In this document: in pieces, positions 61,432 to 64,000 of the stretch
Layout: each line of letters starts with the position of its first letter
How positions within the stretch are numbered: position 1 is the stretch's first letter
Origin: Sciscionella sediminilitoris
GTDB taxonomy: Bacteria; Actinomycetota; Actinomycetes; Mycobacteriales; Pseudonocardiaceae
Reading direction: 5' to 3'
Assembly: GCF_000737195.2 (NCBI RefSeq)
Contig: NZ_JALM01000073.1
Coordinates: 25,926-89,925 of the forward strand
DNA: 64,000 bases
The notes under the pieces: model-generated
Told to the model about the DNA's origin: nothing
Seen by the model: only the letters and a program-made list of their open reading frames with translations
Database searches by the model: none
Translations under genes and position numbers: made by a program

Positions 61432-62633
61432 CGGCGCCGGGCGAACCGCGGCGCGTGTTCCGGGAGCGGACCGATCCCGATCAGGTAGGCGGGGATCGCC
61501 GAGAGCGCGGGGAACCGGCGCAGTACCCGCAGCATCGCCTCGGGTGGGCCGGATGTGCCGTCTTCGTCGAACACCACCCGGTGCAGCAGCCGCTGCAGGC
61601 CCTGCACGACCGTCATCGGCAGCCAGCGGCGCCGTTGCACGGCCGCGAGATCGCGCTCCCGCAGGGTGCCCCGGAGCAGCGGTTCGGCGAGCAGCCGGGC
61701 CGTGGCCACCGCGTCCTGCACCGCGAGGTTGATGCCCACCCCGCCGATCGGGGACATCGCATGCGCCGCGTCACCGATGCACAGCAGCCCGTCCCGGTGC
61801 CAGCGGCGCAGCCGGGAAAGCCGCACATCCAGGTGCTTCACCTCGTCCATCGAGGCCAGCCGGTCGATCTGCGGAGTGTAGTCCGGCAACAGCTCGCGCA
61901 ATCGTCCGCGGAACGCCTCGATCCCGTCCGCGCGAAGCTGTTCGTCGATGCCCTTCGGAGCGATATAGGCCACCTGCAGGTAGCCCTCGCGCGGGATCAG
62001 GACCGCGAACTGGCTGTCTCCCGCCGCCGGGGTCAGCGCAGCGGGCATGTTCTCCGGCGCGTCCAAGCGGAACCACCAGGCATCGAAGGACACCGGGAAC
62101 TCGTGCGGGCGCAGCCCGGCCGCCGCGCGCACCGCCGACCAGCGCCCGTCCGTGCCCACCGTCAGCCGCGCACGTAGCGCGCCCTCGCCGTCCGGGCCGT
62201 GGTAGCGCACCCCGGTCACCGTGTTCCCCGCACGGAGCAGGCCGGTGCACTCGGTGTTCATCCGCAGAGTGAAGTTCGGCTCCTTGCTCGCCGCCTCCGC
62301 GAGCAGATCCAGCAGGTCCCACTGCGGAACCATCGCGATGTACGGATGCGGGGTGCGCAGCCTGCTCAGATCGCCCACCTTCACCGGTGTGCCGTTGACC
62401 GGGACCGAGACCGAGTCCACCTTGCTGTGCGGCAGCTGCTCGAACTTCGCCCACAGCCCCAGCTCGTCCAGCAGCCGCAGCGTCGAGGGGTGCACCGTGT
62501 CCCCGCGGAAATCCCGCAGGAAATCCGCGTGCTTCTCCAACACCGTCACCTCGACACCTGCCCGGGCCAGTAGCAGGCCCAGCATCATGCCCGCGGGGCC
62601 ACCGCCGACGACGCAGACCTCGGTGCGCTCCAT
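61428..62633 (-). CDS. FAD-dependent monooxygenase (UbiH/PHBH superfamily)
   Basis: A 401-residue flavoprotein: VCVVGGGPAGMMLGLLLARAGVEVTVLEKH (6-35), FRGDTVHPSTLRLLDELGLW, ARLTVGTDGRWSAVRAAAGL and LLCIGDAAHAMSPIGGVGINLAVQDAV. Proteins with this FRGDTVHPSTL block hydroxylate aromatic polyketides or related compounds; the substrate is unknown. Met 62633 begins the Rossmann motif. The stop overlaps the cobN stop by 4 bp (convergent). The upstream region has an AT-rich dyad around TTGAATTAA (about 62659-62669), a possible operator. Confidence 0.82.
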   Translation of the reverse strand: MERTEVCVVGGGPAGMMLGLLLARAGVEVTVLEKHADFLRDFRGDTVHPSTLRLLDELGLWAKFEQLPHSKVDSVSVPVNGTPVKVGDLSRLRTPHPYIAMVPQWDLLDLLAEAASKEPNFTLRMNTECTGLLRAGNTVTGVRYHGPDGEGALRARLTVGTDGRWSAVRAAAGLRPHEFPVSFDAWWFRLDAPENMPAALTPAAGDSQFAVLIPREGYLQVAYIAPKGIDEQLRADGIEAFRGRLRELLPDYTPQIDRLASMDEVKHLDVRLSRLRRWHRDGLLCIGDAAHAMSPIGGVGINLAVQDAVATARLLAEPLLRGTLRERDLAAVQRRRWLPMTVVQGLQRLLHRVVFDEDGTSGPPEAMLRVLRRFPALSAIPAYLIGIGPLPEHAPRFARRR

Positions 62634-62794
62634 GACCCACCACCCCTTTCCAACGTGTGTTGAATTAACCTCAGAATGCACCCGTCACCGCTGGTGCGTC
62701 AAGCGGGTACCCCGATTCGGCGACCGCGCGGGCATGGTCTACTCTTATGTCTCGGCGGTACGGCACAGACCGTGCCGCTGCACTGTGTAAGCAG

Positions 62795-62866
62795 TGGGGT
62801 ATGGTGTAATTGGCAGCACGACTGGTTCTGGTCCAGTTAGTCTAGGTTCGAGTCCTGGTACCCCAG
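62795..62866 (+). tRNA. tRNA-Gln (CTG anticodon)
   Basis: A cloverleaf can be folded by eye. Acceptor TGGGGTA (62795-62801) pairs with TACCCCA (62859-62865). The anticodon stem is ACTGG/CCAGT with loop TTCTGGT, giving anticodon CTG. The T arm is CTAGG-TTCGAGT-CCTGG. The discriminator base is G and CCA is not encoded. Length 72 nt. Confidence 0.95.
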
Positions 62867-62897
62867 CGGTTCGACGACCAGTCGTCAGCCAAAGCAA

Positions 62898-62970
62898 GCC
62901 CCCGTCGTCTAGCGGCCTAGGACGCCGGCCTCTCACGCCGGTAGCGTGGGTTCGAATCCCATCGGGGGTA
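62898..62970 (+). tRNA. tRNA-Glu (CTC anticodon)
   Basis: Acceptor GCCCCCG (62898-62904) pairs with CGGGGGT (62963-62969), with a G-T pair at the end. The anticodon arm is CCGGC-CTCTCAC-GCCGG, giving anticodon CTC, and the T arm is GTGGG-TTCGAAT-CCCAT. The discriminator base is A and CCA is not encoded. Length 73 nt. It is 31 bp after tRNA-Gln, so they are probably one transcript. Confidence 0.95.
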
Positions 62971-62982
62971 CGTACCAGTTCG

Positions 62983-63023
62983 ACGCAAGAAGCGCCTGCT
63001 CTCCGAGCAGGCGCTTCTTGCGT
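62983..63023 (+). terminator. Rho-independent terminator after the tRNA genes
   Basis: ACGCAAGAAGCGCCTGCTC (62983-63001) is followed by the loop TCC and the perfect reverse complement (63005-63023), a 19-bp stem, then TTTCT. It ends the tRNA transcript 13 bp after tRNA-Glu. Confidence 0.9.
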
Positions 63024-63048
63024 TTCTGCCATGGTGTTGATCCTCTGC

Positions 63049-63311
63049 CGTGCTCGTGACCGTAGGTGTGTGGTCTGCGGGCAGGGTGATGGTGATCGTC
63101 GCCTTCTGGATGTCGTTGTGAAGCTCCACACGTAGTTGGGTGATCTCGAAGAGTTCGAGTAATAGATCTTCGGGGGCGTCGCTGAGGTTGGCGGAGAGCA
63201 GGGGAGTGCGTCGAGCATCTCCTGGCCTTGGTCGGTTGGCGTTTCTGGGGCGGTCTGCTCTGCGGTGTCGAGTTCGGCGAGCTCTAGCAGTGTGGCGTTG
63301 GTGTTGCCGTG
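63049..63311 (-). pseudogene. Fragment of a serine site-specific recombinase C-terminus
   Basis: On the minus strand, 63311-63203 reads LLELAELDTAEQTAPETPTD and ends EMLDALP. After a frame change near 63204 it continues PLLSANLSDAPEDLLLELFE, ITQLRVELHNDIQKATITIT and LPADHTP. The 'DALP...L...APE.L...LFE...L...Y/H..' pattern is the C-terminal coiled region and final strands of actinomycete large serine recombinases. The catalytic and DNA-binding domains are absent and the frame is broken, so it is a relic. It lies directly beyond the tRNA-Glu terminator, where an integrated element would begin. Confidence 0.5.
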
Positions 63312-63317
63312 CCTTGA

Positions 63318-63640
63318 TCTCGATCCAAGGCCCCCACCTCCGGGCACGCGTTCTCCGGTACACGCGACGACACCACCACCGAGCCCGGTGTCCACGAAAG
63401 TCTGTACGCCGACCGGCCCGGTATCCGCCTCGACGTTCACAGCCCCGAAACCCCGCGCGCGGGCCACATCGCCTGGCTCGCCTGGCGAAAGCTCGCCAGC
63501 TGGCTCGTTCCCGGCCTCGACCAAGGGCGGGCACGGCTGCTGGCCCGCGTCGAAACCGTGCACGGTCCGCTGTACAGGGGACTCGCCGTCAAGGCAGCTC
63601 CGGACTACCGGAACTCGATCGCGGCAAAGCCCTGCAACTA
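63318..63640 (+). pseudogene. Coding-like fragment, unrecognised
   Basis: One frame (stop at 63315, open from 63318) has coding-like composition and reads EPGVHESLYADRPGIRLDVH, AGHIAWLAWRKLASWLVPGL and RARLLARVETVHGPLYRGLA. It has no convincing start codon or complete domain, and its character is lost after about 63640. I do not recognise the family. It is oriented opposite to the recombinase fragment and on the same strand as the NlpC/P60 remnant that follows. Confidence 0.35.
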
Positions 63641-63659
63641 CTCGCACCGGAACAACAAG

Positions 63660-64000
63660 ATCGACGGCAACCACGACGGGCAAGGCCGACCCAACCAGCC
63701 CCGCCGATGCGCTACCCACACAAGCCAACTTGCAAGGAAGACCACCCTCCCCAGAAAATCTGGCAGCCCAATACCAGGCCACCGCAGCACACCGAATCTC
63801 AAGAGACCAACTCCAACCCGGCGACCTCCTCTTTGCGGAAGCACCCCAGCGGCATCCACCACGTCGTCATCCACAGCGGCAACAACCACCAAGTGGAAGC
63901 ACCGCGATCGGGCGAGGAAATCCACGAGACCAAGCTCCGGGCAGACACCGATGGACTTCCCCTGAAATCGTGGAGGGTTTGGTGTGAGCTTCCCCTTGAA
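63660..64000 (+). pseudogene. Frameshifted NlpC/P60 peptidoglycan endopeptidase remnant
   Basis: Pieces of one NlpC/P60 domain appear in order but in different frames: LARKTTLPRKS (about 63730-63760), AAQYQATAAHRISRDQLQPG and DLLF (63765-63834), CGSTP (about 63835-63850), then SGIHHVVIHSGNNHQVEAPR (63848-63908) and SGEEIHETKLRADTDGLPLK to the right edge. The GDLLF and HHV(V)I motifs carry the fold, and the second includes the catalytic His region. At least three single-base frame changes occur, so the copy is dead unless the sequence is faulty. Such endopeptidases often travel with actinomycete integrative elements. Confidence 0.5.

Noticed and set aside
62745..63782. Minus-strand open frames running through the two tRNA genes (reading GIRTHATGVRGRRPRPLDD and WDSNPR)
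   Set aside because: These peptides are the well-known false translations of tRNA genes on the opposite strand. The tRNA structures explain the sequence.

Overview
The window is a very GC-rich, densely packed bacterial chromosome segment. GTG starts are frequent, ATGA/TGATG overlaps are common, and third codon positions are almost always G or C. Hopanoid-precursor genes, a complete mce lipid-import operon, an aerobic (Cob-type) corrin pathway with a fused cobIJ, MsiK- and ROK-type sugar genes and an AcrA1-type acyl-CoA reductase together point to a mycelial or mycolata-related actinomycete. Pseudonocardiales is my best guess. That placement is inference; no rRNA or other marker gene is present.

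Layout. 1-2.4 kb: hpnC-hpnD-hpnE on the minus strand (squalene for hopanoids), running off the left edge. 2.6-8 kb: a MarR regulator with a histone-like tail, membrane proteins, a PAP2 phosphatase, and a divergent ROK regulator / sugar-ABC ATPase pair. 8-13.7 kb: a 1098-residue molybdenum oxidoreductase with its own reductase chain, a Tat-exported P1 aminopeptidase and a nucleotidyltransferase. 13.7-17.2 kb: a flavin monooxygenase, a MarR regulator, a cofactor-free ring-cleaving dioxygenase of the HOD/QDO/AqdC type and a TetR regulator. This is a candidate 4-quinolone (quinaldine or PQS-like) degradation locus and the most interesting part of the window. 17.5-26.6 kb: yrbEA-yrbEB-mceA-F-mas, one tightly coupled lipid-import operon.

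26.7-35.3 kb: two methyltransferases, an acrA1-like double reductase with a perfect 24-bp palindrome at its promoter, a membrane protein / histidine kinase / response regulator operon, a TetR, a PfkB kinase and an SRPBCC protein. 35.4-42.2 kb: a Tat-exported GH2 glycosidase coupled to a sugar MFS porter, a DUF3616 protein, and an amidohydrolase lipoprotein behind an intergenic region with two DnaA-box-like 9-mers. 42.2-44 kb: a SnoaL-like, SRPBCC and ArsR operon with an operator-promoter that can be read directly. 44-47.6 kb: surface-sugar genes (epimerase, GT2, GtrA and a clear SQD1-type UDP-sulfoquinovose synthase). 47.6-51.3 kb: a phospholipase C-type protein fused to a YVTN propeller, and a flavoprotein monooxygenase.

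51.3-61.4 kb: corrin biosynthesis. cobL-cobM-cobK run forward and meet cobG-cobH-cobIJ running in reverse. A cobalamin riboswitch precedes cobN (cobaltochelatase large subunit). 61.4-64 kb: another flavin monooxygenase, tRNA-Gln(CTG), tRNA-Glu(CTC), a strong terminator, and then a decayed region with recognisable pieces of a serine recombinase and an NlpC/P60 endopeptidase. This looks like the remains of an element that integrated beside the tRNA genes.

I saw no CRISPR array, intact insertion sequence or rRNA. Names rest on motifs and on remembered family sequences; nothing was searched or aligned by computer.
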